Shown here: positions 1-10,387 of the stretch, in pieces
How positions within the stretch are numbered: the first letter of the stretch is position 1
Layout of the letters: the number at the start of each line of letters is the position of its first letter
Source: Symsagittifera roscoffensis
Lineage: Eukaryota; Xenacoelomorpha; Acoela; Convolutidae
Direction of reading: 5' to 3'
Assembly (NCBI RefSeq): GCF_963678635.1
Contig: NC_087064.1
Location: 69,864,123-69,928,122 of the forward strand
Length of the DNA: 64,000 bases
The notes under the pieces: generated by a model
What the model saw: the letters and a program-made list of their open reading frames with translations, nothing else
Databases searched by the model: none
Told to the model about the DNA's origin: nothing
Made by a program: the position numbers and the translations under genes

Positions 1-372
1 TTAATGATATTTCTTCTGCGCTCAGTTCTTAGAAAGTTACGGGGGTTTGAAAATTGCTAATTTAGTCAATTTGGTATTAATTAACGCGCGATATAATGCG
101 CGTTCTTATAAACACGCGTAAGCGACGGTTTAGTGCCTTCCAAATTGCATTCAGGCAAGTCATTATGTCGTATTATTAGGATACAAGACGCTTAATACAT
201 CCTTTTGTTGCTTACATTAGTGTGTAGGGGATTAAATGAAAACAAAAAAAAAGTGTTTCTTTTTTTTCGGTTATTCCTTCAATTTTTCAATCAAAAATTT
301 TTAAATTGGCTTTAATGTGCGGTCAAAACATCCAGGGCATCTCCCGATTCTTAGAGCGGTCTTCTTGTCTTT
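1..372 (+). repeat. Diverged copy of the CGCG-palindrome dispersed repeat
   Basis: This stretch carries the landmarks of a repeat seen four more times in the window: a 'GTTACGGGGGTTTGAAAATTGC' -like segment, a short palindrome of the type CGCGCGATAT..TGCGCG near 85-108, a CGCGTAAGCG segment, a 'tccaaatt' segment, and a terminal part with GGTC..AACAT..CAGGGC and AGCGGTCTTCTTG. It is clearly more diverged than the copies near 11.2-12.3 kb and 47.3-48.4 kb. No coding potential is seen. Confidence 0.6.
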
Positions 373-518
373 GTGAAATTGTTCAATAGGCTAGTATTTT
401 GATCGGCTCAAACAAATATTTGATGTTTTTTATATTGTTATTAGCGATCGATTGCAAGACATGGTCAAAAATATTATATGTGGTCAAGTAATTGTCTCAA
501 AAAAACTTCAAATTGTTT

Positions 519-671
519 CAGGAATTTTTATTGGCATTGTTTTATTATTGAGCATGAATTAGATTGTATGAAGTGCTATCAGTTATTAATATTTGATCTA
601 CTAATAATTGATACCACTTCATATATTCTAACTGATGCTCAATAATGAACAATGCCAAAAATGGTTCCTGA
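519..671. repeat. Imperfect ~70-bp inverted repeat (foldback)
   Basis: The left arm, about 519-590, and the right arm, about 600-671, are imperfect reverse complements with a very short loop. Both contain TTGAGCAT.. and ..ATGCTCAA, GAAGTG and CACTTC, and GGCATTGTT and AACAATGCC. The outer ends are CAGGAA and TTCCTG. This could be a small palindromic MITE or a fold-back insertion. No target-site duplication was identified. Confidence 0.6.
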
Positions 672-712
672 TTAATTTCTTTTTTATAAATAATTAATAA
701 TAATAGTTAAAC

Positions 713-745
713 TCGTCAACTGGTACTTGATGTACCAGTTGACGA
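713..745. repeat. Perfect 14-bp hairpin
   Basis: Arms TCGTCAACTGGTAC (713-726) and GTACCAGTTGACGA (732-745) are perfect reverse complements around a 5-base loop. The function is unknown. It lies just downstream of the 519-671 foldback, in intronic or intergenic DNA. Confidence 0.7.
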
Positions 746-1261
746 ATTGTACTGAATAAAAATGAAATTTGATTGAAAACGACTTGGATTTTTAGGGTGC
801 TAACTAAAATGTTTGCTACGGTTTGTCATTTTATCCGACCTATAAACAGCGGTGAGGGGAGTCAGTATTTTAAACTAAACACGGAAGCACACCAAAGAAA
901 GAGCATTTTTTCACATGTTAGAGCAAGAGATCTAATTAAAAACCACCAATCTTTAAAAAAAAAATCAGCAAAGTGAGTGAGCTCTCCAACATACCTGCTC
1001 ATAATTAATATTTTTGTGGGTATTTATTAGATAATTTATTCTCCGAGCTATTCAGTTAGCAATATTTAAAGGTGAACTCTGCGACACTACAACTTGATAG
1101 TTTGCAGTGGTTTTGTGTGTATTGTTGAGGTCTTAATTTATTGAAGATGGTATCATATGCCATAGACCGAAACTATACATACATTAGGGGGGGGGGGGGG
1201 GGGTTTGGGGTTTAATGGGAAAGGCACTATACTATAATGCCTTATTTTGTTTCTGTTCCAG
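746..1261. other. Non-coding sequence upstream of exon A
   Basis: No credible coding sequence is seen here. The one short open frame at 773-976 is low-complexity and starts on a non-ATG codon. A poly-G run lies at about 1189-1203. The 3' end, TTTTGTTTCTGTTCCAG, is a good polypyrimidine tract and acceptor leading into exon A, so this is the end of an intron whose upstream exon lies outside the window. Confidence 0.6.
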
Positions 1262-1378
1262 GGGCTCTTGCTGCGCACCTGACTTAGTGACCTTTACCAT
1301 TCAGGAGGTGGATTTTCGGACCAACAAAGCCACCGCCACCTTCACCCCCCTCAGTTTCCTATATGGGGGCGAGAGCAG
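1262..1378 (+). CDS. Exon A of a large unrecognised extracellular-type gene
   Basis: This is an internal exon of 117 nt with acceptor TTCTGTTCCAG and donor AG|GTGAAA. It is open in one frame, enters with 1 nt left of a codon and leaves with 2 nt (AG). The peptide includes PDLVTFTIQEVDF and contains two adjacent cysteines. Short alternating hydrophobic stretches suggest beta strands. The phase joins exactly to exon B. No family is recognised. The gene continues to the left of the window. Confidence 0.7.
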
Positions 1379-1850
1379 GTGAAATATTTATCAAAGACGG
1401 GCCATTAGTCTCATTATTTATCAATGGTCAATTTGAACTGATCTCAAGCTATTCGTATTTTCTGACTTACGAAAATGTTGAGACGCTTTCATTTTTTGTT
1501 CAAATTTCTATCACACTGTTTCAATTGATATAGTTCTGACCATGACGCACTCGTGAAGAATTTTCGAATATTTTTTTGACCCAGGCCTCCTCAAACTCCT
1601 CAGAAAAATCAAATGGTGTCGGACTTTTTTGATGAACCGAGTTATTGATAATCATTGTTTGAAGCAGAATTTTCAGTGCCTTCCTGGAAACAAAGTTGAA
1701 AAACTCAAACTACGATTTTTTTGTGGTCTTGTTATTCTTGCTGAATAATCAATTCGCTTATTTAGCAGGGCAAGACTTGAAACTTCAACCTTTGTAAATA
1801 TAAATTTTTGTTTCAAATCATTTTAACGCCATTATTGTAACTTAATTTAG
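1379..1850 (+). other. Intron A-B
   Basis: AT-rich intron of 472 bp with donor GTGAAA and acceptor TTAATTTAG. I see no repeat family member or gene in it. Confidence 0.65.
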
Positions 1851-1992
1851 GGTGAGAATAGCAATCACAGGCACTGTAGCACGTCCGTTTAGCTCTGAGA
1901 AGTTCCGAGTGAATCTATTTGTGGAAGGGGACACCTGTAATGCTTGTGATGCTACTGCATACTTCACAACTGAAGACTCTTTCATTTATGAC
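1851..1992 (+). CDS. Exon B of the large extracellular-type gene
   Basis: The 142-nt exon lies between acceptor CTTAATTTAG and donor GAC|GTAAGT, a strong consensus. The first base completes the codon begun in exon A, and the exon ends in phase 0. The peptide contains ITGTVARPFSSEKFRVNLFV and a CNAC pair (VEGDTCNACDA). The alternating pattern suggests a beta-sandwich module. Two close cysteines suggest a secreted or extracellular protein. No named family is claimed. Confidence 0.8.
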
Positions 1993-2235
1993 GTAAGTTG
2001 GGTTCTCTTTCATTTGATACCGTTAATTGGAAGGTCCTAGATTCTTCACTTGAAATTTTTTTTAAATGGTAAAAGTAAGCATTTTGATCTCATTTTTTTC
2101 CTCGAAAGTTTAGTAGCTTCCAATTGAAGGTTCCTAAATGATTGTAAGCTGTTCTTGTAAATGTTTGCTAAGCTCATCGTGAACGGCTTTCAAGGATGGC
2201 TTAAAAAATAGTATTTAAGTCGCTCGTTATTTCAG

Positions 2236-2525
2236 CCGACATACTTTCCAGAGGTGCATTTCGGAACCCTAGACAGACTCCGCGGACTGTACTTGGCCGA
2301 TACTGAGATCTACCAGTCGGGGTCCGGCTCATTCGACATGGTCGCAACTTTTCCTGAAGATGCTCCGGCGCACGAGTTGACAGGGTTCCAAGTTGGATTC
2401 GTTCTGGACTCCGCTTCGAGTGTGGCTCGACACATGCATCTGGCCAGAGCCTATTTGACTCATGTGGGGGATAACTTTCCAATGTTACAGGACTTACGAG
2501 ACTCGGTTCAAGTGGAATACATTAT
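2236..2525 (+). CDS. Exon C of the large extracellular-type gene
   Basis: The 290-nt exon has acceptor GTTATTTCAG, starts in phase 0, and leaves with 2 nt (AT) before donor GTAAGC. The reading frame also happens to meet ATG TAA here, but the strong donor and the matching phase of exon D favour splicing over a real stop. The base composition is markedly GC-richer than the surrounding introns. The peptide has the look of a beta-sandwich module (ELTGFQVGFVLDSAS). Exon H resembles it in length, in its hydrophobic pattern and in the same ..AT|GTAA end, so C and H are probably repeated modules of one protein. Confidence 0.82.
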
Positions 2526-2640
2526 GTAAGCTGAAAAATAAGTTCTGGGACTTGTAATTTGTTCATTTTATGTTTCGTATGACGAAGCTTTAAATGAGCA
2601 TCAAAAAACGAGTGAATAAAATTTACCTATTGTGATTACT

Positions 2641-3023
2641 AGGCCCGAAAACAGGTCTTTCTCGATGGGTTGGGGAGAGGGCGTTTATCGAAAATATTTT
2701 TGAAGTTTTTTATTTTCTGATTATTGATTTTTTGATATCTTTCCAAATTTATCAGGGATTTTTTTCTAATTGCCGGAACAATTCAGTGGCGCAGACCGTT
2801 TTTATATGGAAAAAATGAAAAAAATGGCACTTTTGAAAAGTGTTCGGACCGTTCTTTCTAAAATTTCTTGTAAATGGCGCAAAAGGCTCTTAAGAAATTT
2901 TTGTAGACAAGTAGACTAAAAACGAATGTCTTAAATTAGTGCCAAAAGGTGATCCCGTGGGTGGTCAGGGGCCCAATCCATGAGGGAAAAGAAGGTCTCC
3001 TCGCCCATTCTAAATCCGCGGCT
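2641..3023. mobile_element. Probable diverged hAT-type MITE
   Basis: The right end reads CTAAATCCGCGGCTG, like the CTAAATCCGCCCCTG terminus of the intact MITE at 7543-7913. The flanks show GTGATTAC on the left and GTTATTAC on the right, 7 of 8 bases identical, as expected for an aged 8-bp target duplication. The left terminus, TAGGCCCGA, is only a weak match. No coding capacity is seen. Confidence 0.35.
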
Positions 3024-3356
3024 GGTTATTACCAACTTTTGGATCAAATTACGTTGAATGAATTTTTTTTTCAAGTTTTGCAAGTTTTTCAAGTTTTTTT
3101 TTCAAAATTGGTGCATGTAGTCTGATTTTAACTGCTGCATCATATGGTATGAAAAACGAGCTTGATTTTTTTGCCCTTCCAATCCGAAAAATTTTGTAGA
3201 CTTAACTCACTCACTCACAGACCACTGCATTTGTTGTTCCGACCATTGAAAATGGGAGGAACTTTGTATTCGGGCTCGGGCGTGTTTTTTTTTGTTCCGG
3301 CCTTTTGAAAAATAGGGAGCAACTTTGTATTCGGGTGAGCCTTACTTCTTTTTTGT

Positions 3357-4199
3357 TTTTGTTTTCCACGCAAAATCGGCAACCACAAACAATCATCGGG
3401 CTGGGTTGAATGGCATATCATAATACAGCCCTTTCATTCTTGATTCGAACCACATTAAACAATTGCCAAAATTTTCTTCTTGTGCCGAAAAAAAAACGGG
3501 TTGAAATTTTTGATTTTTCGTCTTAATTCGAGCAACTAAAGGTAGCGAGCAGGGTTACAACACCTGAAATGCCTAATTTATGTCTAATTTAAGAGCTTGT
3601 CTAATTTAAGCAAGTAAAACCAGTTTTTGGAGTTTCTAAGCTTCATTTTGGGAACCAAAAATTTCAAAAAGTTCAAAAATTTCAGCAAAAGTTTTGAAAT
3701 TTTTTTTTCAACTTTCTTTGTTAGTTTTTTTCTACAAAAATTGTTGTTCAATTTGCTTATATTACTATGACTGTCTAATATGCCTAAATTATATTTTTAC
3801 GTCAGACCCTTTTATCACACCCAGCAGAAAAAAACTACACTAATTTGGAAAAAAACTTTCTAAACCGTAGTTTTCTAAAAACATTGTCGGAACATTCTGT
3901 GCTACTTGCACAGTAATCGGCTATCCTTGTTTTTTTTTGCCTTTTGTTTTCCACGCAATATCAGGCACCCCAAATAATCATCGGACTGAGTTGAGTGATA
4001 TATCATATTAAAGCCCTTTCAGTCGTGATTCGAACCACGTTAAAAAATACCCAAAATTTTTTTCTAATTTCGAGAAGAGCCGGTTTATTAGCAGAAAAAA
4101 CTACACTAATTTGGAAAAAAAACTTTCTAAGCTGTGGTTTTCTAGAGACTATAGCCGGAACATTCTTTGCTACTTGCATAGTAACCGGCTATCATTGTT
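3357..4199 (+). repeat. Two interleaved direct-repeat pairs
   Basis: Pair 1: 3357-3470 and 3941-4050 share TTTTGTTTTCCACGCAA, an AATCATCGG segment, GCCCTTTCA and GATTCGAACCAC. Pair 2: 3823-3930 and 4092-4199 share AACTACACTAATTTGGAAA, AACTTTCTAA and a GTAxTCGGCTATC end with GCTACTTGCA. The order 1-2-1-2 suggests tandem duplication of one ~580-bp repeat. An inverted relative of the pair-2 end lies at about 12985-13045. Confidence 0.65.
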
Positions 4200-4282
4200 T
4201 ACAAATGGTAATAGTTATAAGTTATTTATAACTGTTTAATCTAGTAAAAATCTAGTAAATCTAGTTTAATAAATGAATCTAG

Positions 4283-4451
4283 TGAGACAGTACCCGACCA
4301 CCTTCCGTTCACCATCTCCTCCCTCTCATTCAAACTGCCCTTGAGTTTCACCTACCTGCCCCTGAACAGACTGGATGTGATGGACAGACGCCTCGTCTTC
4401 TCCATCTCCTTCTTCCTACCCTCATCCCCACTTCTCAACTACTTCTGGAAG
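4283..4451 (+). CDS. Exon D of the large extracellular-type gene
   Basis: The 169-nt exon starts with the single base that completes the split codon of exon C and ends in phase 0 at AAG|GTAATT. It is C-rich and GC-rich against an AT-rich background. The peptide is hydrophobic and strand-like (LSFKLPLSFTYLPLNRLDV). The exon is supported by splice sites, open frame and two-sided phase agreement. Confidence 0.75.
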
Positions 4452-5345
4452 GTAATTTTGCAAACTACGATGTGTTCAGTCCAGGGCGGAGTTAGGACTT
4501 TCTCGGGGGGGGGGGGGGGGTTCAAAAAAATTTGTAGGTCAACTAAATTGTTTTTTTTTCGAACTTCAGTCCATGAGTTATCTATGAAACATAGATGCAT
4601 ATTACTTGCATTGAAACTCAGAAATGTTTTTTTTTTTAAATCTTTCAATTTTTAGCATCCATGAATAGTTTAATGCACAGTATGTTTTTAACGTTGTTCT
4701 TTCTAGGATACATCTATGAAAAAATGCTAGATTGGTGACTAATTTGATGAATCATAGCTGAAACATAGATACTTCTAAATTTTACATTCATTTATACTGC
4801 AAAGAAAGTGATACATGCATAGAAAAAGTATAATCATCTATGTTTCGAACGAAGTCATGATTCATCAATGGATCGCCAATGTTGCGTCTATTTGTAATTA
4901 CACGACTCATCGGCTAAATATCTTTAAAATACCACAGTACCAAAATTTTTTAAAAAAATTTTGGATGCAAAAACTTGCAAGCTTTATCAGACGTTTCTGA
5001 ATTGCAACGAGACTTCAACCGTGAATCACAGTTCTAAGACAAGAAAAAGGATCAGGCTTAATCTTTACCCTAACCACAAGGATACCCAAAAAACCGTTTT
5101 TGATTCTCGCTCTGAGTCGTCTGAAAACAGGTTTAATTTAGTCTTATGGCGCTGTCTCAAGTGACGTTTTTGTAAAAAGAATTTTGGATTTGCAATTAAG
5201 AGTTTGTAATGACTTCACTTGGAAACAATTTATTATGGATATTATTGCTAATTTTAAGGCAAAATTAATTTTTCGAGATTCTTTATCTTAACTGTTAAAT
5301 AATCTGTATAGATGGAACTTTGTAGCCAGTTTGCCTTCTGTTCAG
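4452..5345 (+). other. Intron D-E
   Basis: This 894-bp intron contains the left terminus of a hAT-like element at about 4483 (CAGGGCGGAGTTAGGAC, followed by a poly-G run), for which no right end is evident. It also has a region around 4650-4870 with repeated ACATAGAT/ATCTATG motifs. No gene is seen. Confidence 0.55.
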
Positions 5346-5465
5346 GAGACTATTTTGGGTCACGTGTCGATGGAGGAGTTCCGGGAGGATGTGGTGGCCT
5401 CGGCTGTGTCGGCCGTGTTAGACCTCGCAATGCAAGACGTCAAAAATTACTCTGGCGGAAATCAG
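5346..5465 (+). CDS. Exon E of the large extracellular-type gene
   Basis: The 120-nt exon has acceptor CCTTCTGTTCAG and donor CAG|GTATGT, phase 0 at both ends. The frame reads ETILGHVSMEEFREDVV... and ends in NYSGGNQ, which holds an N-glycosylation sequon (NYS). An alternative acceptor at 5311 would give a longer exon in the same frame, but its phase would not fit exon D, so the start at 5346 is preferred. Confidence 0.7.
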
Positions 5466-5771
5466 GTATGTACACTTTTAGCTCTTCTCCCCCTCCCTGC
5501 AACCATCTTTCATTTTCAATTTGGGGGACAGTGGTGAAGTGGTTACGGTGGTTCGAAAGGTCAGAGGTTCGAGGGCTCTTAAAGGTCAGATTTTCGGGGC
5601 CCACCATGATCCGTGCTCGTTGCTTGAGGATGAGACAGCTTCAATTAACAATTACAGCCTATTTCTAATTTTTTTGAGACTGCATAAAGCACAAGTAACT
5701 GTCTTTGCATGTGTAAATCTATAATCATCTCAAAATTTAGAAACACATTATACAAAATATACGTGTTTCAG
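5466..5771 (+). other. Intron E-F
   Basis: Intron of 306 bp, donor GTATGT and acceptor CGTGTTTCAG. A + strand open frame runs across it into exon F, but the base composition changes at the acceptor. Nothing else is recognised in it. Confidence 0.6.
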
Positions 5772-6120
5772 GATACGTTAACCACTCCACTAAATGGAGC
5801 CATCTTCCGAGCCTCTTCTTGGCCAGTTGACGATCTGATTGAGACGACTGCCAGCCCACTCACATACGAGACGAAATTCACAGTAGCCGAAGAGAAAGTA
5901 ATCGTATTTCACGCTTTCGTAACTCCTGCTACACATTTCAATGAATACGCGCTTCGGATATCCATAAATGATCAAGAGACAGGTCCTAAAGGAACAGGAA
6001 GCCCCCCTTCGTTTGAAATTGAGGGGAGTTGGAAGATAGCGGACCATTACGTGGACAGCGGGCCTAATGTGAACATGTTCTATGACAGCAGTTTCGAAAT
6101 GTACAGATTTGGAAGTAAAG
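5772..6120 (+). CDS. Exon F of the large extracellular-type gene
   Basis: This is the largest left-hand exon (349 nt), with acceptor GTGTTTCAG and donor AAAG|GTACTG, entering in phase 0 and leaving with 1 nt. The 116 residues show alternating strand-like segments (KFTVAEEKVIVFHAFVTP) followed by NEYALRISIN. No membrane segment or enzyme motif is seen. The resemblance is to extracellular beta-sandwich repeats, without a firm family name. Confidence 0.8.
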
Positions 6121-6944
6121 GTACTGGACAATGTTTTTATCGGACACATTCTTTCATTACAGTCTGGAAAACATTTCTGTCGCTAAAAAAGACTAGTAAG
6201 CCAGAGGGTAAATTTTTTTGCTTTACTACGATATCCTTTTCGGGGGCAAATTTTTCAACAAAGAGCACAGGCCGAAATAAAAAACGCTAATTTCTCGTGA
6301 AATACTTCCAAAACTTGCTCTAAAACGTCATTTTTGGCTTATGTTTTTAAAAAAACTCTTTGCGATGCCGAATTTTCTTTTGGGTAAAACAGGATTTTTT
6401 TAGATAGAACTTGGAGTTTAGGTAGAGTTTAGTTAGAGCTCAGAAAATCAATTTGATCGAATAAAAAAATTAGGATTTTTTTTGAAAAACTACCATCTGC
6501 CTTCAAAAATTCCTGCCCACGCAATTACAGCACAGATCACACTGATGAATCTCAAGCTAAAGATCAAATGCTGATCGAAAAATGAAGGTTTTAACGTCAC
6601 TTCATTTCCGAACCTCAATTAGAAAGCCATTCTCAAAAACGCTTTTCTGTTATCTTGGTTTGACCTCCACGCAAAAATCGTACAATTCCATGCGTAGAGT
6701 CTATAGAAAAAAGCTAATCATACATTTAGCATACTTTTTAAATAACTTTTCAACAAAATTTTTGTCTATTTGACAGCCTTGAAGTTCTTTGCCATTGGAA
6801 GATGTTTGATCACGCCAATTTTATACTTTTTTTTTTCGAAAAGTTTTCTATGGAAGTGTATAGAATTGTATGACAAGCATTTTTCGATAGTTTTGAATTG
6901 TATATGATGAACATTTTGGTCAACCCGTGATGTTTTTTTTGCAG
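6121..6944 (+). other. Intron F-G
   Basis: Intron of 824 bp, with donor GTACTG and a strong acceptor TGTTTTTTTTGCAG. Its 3' half, about 6640-6930, holds pieces of the short dispersed motif around TGACCTCCA..ATCGTACAATTCCATGC and GAATTGTATGACAAGCATTTTT, seen again near 8.9-9.4 kb and 14.5-14.8 kb. No gene is seen. Confidence 0.6.
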
Positions 6945-7156
6945 ATCTGTTCAAGAACGAAAACCGGGAAGACTACGAGATCAAAGTTTTCGTCCATCTT
7001 CTGGGTAGTAGTGGGCCCACCTTGAATGTGGATGAGAATCTAGTGTGTAAGTGGGAATTGATGGAAACCCCGGGTGGAAGTGTGGTTCAAGTAGATCAAG
7101 TCACTGTTGTGGTTAAAGGGAGAGATGATTGGGGTGCTGAGTCACACACGCACCCT
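6945..7156 (+). CDS. Exon G of the large extracellular-type gene
   Basis: The 212-nt exon follows TTTTTTTTGCAG and ends CCT|GTGAGT. Its first two bases complete a GAT codon begun in exon F, and it ends in phase 0. The peptide includes YEIKVFVHLLGSSGPTL and VVQVDQVTVVVKGRDDW, a clear alternating beta-strand pattern ending a module. Confidence 0.82.
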
Positions 7157-7990
7157 GTGAGTTCACGGTTTTTATCCGATAGTTGTCAATTATGATCAGT
7201 GTCCCTGAGAATCGCAGAGAATCTATAAATAGGCCTGAAATGTTTTATCTAAGGATAGTCCTTTTTTGTATTATTTCAAATATTTGGTTAAAACTAGCAA
7301 TTATTCAACGTTTCTCATTGTTTCGTCCTGGCAGATTAAATGATTTGAAAGACGTGAAAACGCAATCAAGTCATTGGTTAATATTTCATTACTTTTCGAA
7401 GATGCTTATGATGAGTTATCATAAGTTATGAATGTTGCAGTGATGGCAGACCTTTTCAGCAACTCACTTGTCAGTAAACTATGTCACTAGACTTCATAGG
7501 AGCTAAAGGTGCTAACGCACAGTTTCAAGCAAAGCTTTGATACAGGGGAACAGGGGGTGGATCTAGATTTTCTCGAGATGGGGGCGGATTCTTAAAAAGA
7601 AAATTGAGAATTTTGGTGACGTTTTTTTTAGATCGACCAATTTTATTTTCTGAGCTCATTTAAAACACAATGAAGATCCTGTTTTGACAAAATTTTCTGT
7701 GCCGCTGACAAATTTCCAATTTTTTTGGGCTCTTTTTGGAAGGTTTTGTCGCGCGCACCCCCTCAAAATTTGTATAAACTGATGCCAAACGCGGCTTTAG
7801 AAAAATTTTACGGTCGGTCGGCTCAAAGTGGATGTCGTAAATTCATAGCAAAGAGGGAACCCTTTTTAGGGTGAGGAGGTCGAATCACTCCCCCACCCCT
7901 AAATCCGCCCCTGCTTTGATATGACCATTCTTTGGCTGATGATTCATTGTTTTCTCACAAACTTCATATCTTGCATAATTTTGGTTCCAG
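7157..7990 (+). other. Intron G-H with a MITE
   Basis: Intron of 834 bp. Apart from the hAT-type MITE at 7543-7913 with its target duplications, nothing is recognised. The acceptor is TTTTGGTTCCAG. Confidence 0.65.
7543..7913. mobile_element. hAT-type MITE with perfect 8-bp target-site duplication
   Basis: The element begins CAGGGGAACAGGGGGTGG and ends CTAAATCCGCCCCTG, inverted termini of the CAGGGGCGGATTTAG type common in hAT MITEs. It is flanked by identical CTTTGATA copies at 7535-7542 and 7914-7921. At 371 bp it has no coding capacity. Its interior (AGATCGACC, GAGCTC, TTTTTGGAA, GCGCGC, CCCTCAAAAT) is recognisably related to the core of the tandem-array monomers at 41.5-46.2 and 57.5-64 kb. 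Confidence 0.8.
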
Positions 7991-8286
7991 TTCCTGCTCT
8001 CTGAAACATACGACGCTTCCTGGGGGTTCTCTCTGACCCGGAACCCTTCAGCAGAAGGACACCTTGCCTTCTCTCCCGTACCTGGAGGATCCTTCTACCG
8101 TCTCCTTGACCTTGTAGTGCCTCCCCAGACTCTGGGCCACTTTGCTCTACAGCTGGAGTTGAACTCATTTTCTGGAACTGACCAGATGGCTGGTCTGTTG
8201 GGTATGGAGGTAGTCCAGGCAGGCAGCTGGATATCCAGGGGCTTCAACAGATCATACGTGCAATTGCAGGACGCAAATACTGCTAT
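7991..8286 (+). CDS. Exon H of the large extracellular-type gene
   Basis: The 296-nt exon has acceptor TTTTGGTTCCAG, starts in phase 0 and leaves with AT before GTAAAA. It is GC-rich. The peptide contains FSLTRNPSAEGHLAFSPV and LGHFALQLELNSFSG. Its layout matches exon C in length, hydrophobic pattern and final ..AT|GTAA, so it is probably a repeat of the same module. A - strand open frame covering it is a shadow. Confidence 0.82.
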
Positions 8287-8526
8287 GTAAAATTAACTTG
8301 TTTAAAACCAAGAAATTGAAACCATGAATTTAAACACATTGCCAAAAAAAATTATACTTGGGTTTTTTGTTTGACATAAATAAATCAAAAATTTAGTCCA
8401 ATAAAAAAGAAAAAATAATCGACTGGTTGTCTTAAAACTCGTTTTTTTTCGCGTTTTTTCTTGTGAAAAAATGACCCCATTGCAAAGTTGCAAGCTGCAC
8501 AATTTCAAGGTATGTTTTTGTTTCAG

Positions 8527-8653
8527 CAATATCATTGGCAACTCGCAGTACATGGTTAATCTAGTGTATGACTTGGGCTTCATTCAAAACCTTTATCCAA
8601 ACAAAGATAACTTCACTTCAGACGCAAAGACGCAGCCAGATGCACACAACATA
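8527..8653 (+). CDS. Exon I of the large extracellular-type gene
   Basis: The 127-nt exon has acceptor TTTTTGTTTCAG. Its first base completes the isoleucine codon split at exon H, and it ends in phase 0 at ATA|GTGAGA. The peptide includes NIIGNSQYMVNLVYDLGF and a sequon-like NFTS. The donor is good but not perfect, so the 3' limit is less sure than the 5' limit. Confidence 0.7.
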
Positions 8654-9443
8654 GTGAGACCAAGGAGTTATATAAAATACCGGAGTTTTTGCATCTCTAG
8701 TCACAAGAATCTCCTCCCAAGCAGAAGAAATTATAGCCATTCAACTTTTTCCGTTCTTATGAGATATAACTTGATAAAACATCAAAAAATTTGACTTGTT
8801 TGCCATTTTTGGCAAATACAAAAAGACATATATCAATATTAATCAGCTCATAGGGAAAAACAACGGAATGTTGAAGTTGTTGGTTAACGTTTGTGTTTGA
8901 ATAACCCGGGTTGACCTCCATACACCGAAAATGCTTATCATACAATTCCATACATCAAGTGTGTGGGAAAATGCTTGTCATACAATTTTCATACAATTTC
9001 TAAAAATGGTTGAAAACTGGTATTAACTCATTTCTGTGGCTGTTTGATTCTTTTCTTATATCAATTGTGAAAGACAGCCAATTTCAGGTCGTTTGCTATG
9101 CATTGTAAATGCAAGACCGTCCAGCCTTTGGTGTTTTGAGTAACCAAGGTCTTTGTCACTTGTGTTCGGTTGCAACTACAACCGAAAATTTTTCAGAAAC
9201 AAAATTTAGAAAGAAAAAATCAAAATTTTTTGTTTATGGGAAAACATCTATCATACAATTTTCATATATGGAAAAATGCTTATCATAGAGTTTTCATACA
9301 ATTTTCTGTACGTATGGAATTGTATGAAATTGTATGACAAGAAGTTTCTCATATATGGAAATTGTATGATAAGAAGTTTTGTTCAACCCGGGAAGTCGAT
9401 ATCTTTGAGCTTGTTTGATCAGCTGCTCCGTTTTTTTGTTCAG
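8654..9443 (+). other. Intron I-J with short dispersed motif repeats
   Basis: Around 8905-9000 and 9240-9385 the intron carries several copies of a unit built on ATGCTTATCATACAATTTTC plus 'CATACATGGAAA', together with the CCCGGGTTGACCTCCATA end. Similar copies lie at 14515-14765 and 50575-50830. Nothing coding is seen. The acceptor is TTTTTTTGTTCAG. Confidence 0.55.
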
Positions 9444-9535
9444 GTGCAGCTGGCAGTCATTGTTCACATTGGTCAAAATATGACAGTTGGCGACACTTTC
9501 TCACTCAGTGCAAAACTCCTGAACAAAATCAACAG
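9444..9535 (+). CDS. Exon J of the large extracellular-type gene
   Basis: The 92-nt exon lies between TTTTTTTGTTCAG and AACAG|GTTAAT, starting in phase 0 and leaving with AG. The peptide VQLAVIVHIGQNMTVGDTFS.. aligns by eye with part of exon N (VDLEVEVAYTLDREFVPGDT): the same strand, then VPGDT/TVGDT, then an S/T-alternating strand. J and N are therefore repeats of one module. The 2-nt overhang is matched by exon K at 39023, 29.5 kb away, with no better partner between. Confidence 0.75.
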
Positions 9536-10144
9536 GTTAATCTTCTTAAAATATAAAAACACCACTGAAATACCAACACTGAGTTAAAAAGAAATAAAAT
9601 TTTGATTGTGTTGAAAAAAAAACAGCTTCTTTTCTATATTGAATAGAAGCCGCTTTTTCACTTAGAAAAGCGTCTCGAAGTCCACTGGACTTCGAATAGA
9701 CACACATTCACAGGTATCTTTTTAAATTGAAGGCCAAACTGAAACAATTAAAATGCACAATCACGACAAAGCTAGATGCTCAATGTAACAATTATTCATT
9801 GATGAGGCTGTACATATGTATGGCACATTAAACAAAAACGGATCTACTTAACAATCTCCGTCCTTTCAAGAAAGAGGGAGGGGGGAGAGATTCTTCAGTT
9901 GGTACAATAGGGGGGGGGGGGATTGTTAAATAGGTCCCCAGGGATCAACTTAACAATCTCCCACCTTTCTTGAACGGGTGGGAGATTCTTTAGTAGGTAC
10001 AATAGGGGGGGAGGGGGGGAGAGATTGTTAAGAGTAGGTACAATAGGGGGGGGGGGGAGATTACAGCCCCCCCCCCCCCCCCGCAAAGTAACAAAATTTT
10101 CAATTGTTTTCCAACGTGTTTTTGGATTTTCACTACGAAATGGT
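9536..10144 (+). repeat. Start of the giant intron; G-rich minisatellite
   Basis: Positions 9855-10083 hold three or more copies of a unit built on GGTACAATAGGGGGG followed by GGGGAGATTGTTAA, some in inverted order (CTTAACAATCTCC). The G runs are long enough to form G-quadruplexes and probably vary in length. The remainder is AT-rich with no gene. Confidence 0.6.
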
Positions 10145-10387
10145 ATGATAAAAGCTACATAAAAAAACTGAAAGTATGGGTTTAGAAATTTTTAAAATAC
10201 ATTGTGCGACTGATCGATAAAAAGGCCTAATTTTAATATTAAAAAACTTGAGACGTAACCAAGACCGGCATAGGTGTAAATAGCTATGTCCTCAACATTG
10301 TTAATTTTCTATGATATTTTTTGTTGCTTTTATTTCCACGAACAAATATCTAAAACACTGCATTGCTCAAAATTGCTCCAAAACTAG

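Larger units (their letters stand above)
2526..4282 (+). other. Intron C-D, repeat-rich
   Basis: This 1.76-kb intron contains a probable diverged hAT-type MITE (about 2641-3023) and two pairs of direct repeats (3357-3470 with 3941-4050; 3823-3930 with 4092-4199). Open frames on either strand are short and low-complexity, and none looks coding. The acceptor is AATCTAG before exon D. Confidence 0.6.

Noticed and set aside
2526-2529. Reading exon C as the 3' end of a gene (ATG TAA)
   Set aside because: GTAAGC is a strong donor, exon D fits in phase, and exon H has the same ..AT|GTAA end followed by a matching exon I.
5312-5345. Longer version of exon E from the acceptor at 5311
   Set aside because: The same frame is open, but its phase would not match exon D. 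The acceptor CCTTCTGTTCAG at 5345 fits.
8905-9385. CRISPR-like array from the repeated TATCATACAATTTTCATA motif
   Set aside because: The repeats are irregular in length and spacing, AT-rich, and in a eukaryotic intron; no cas genes are present.
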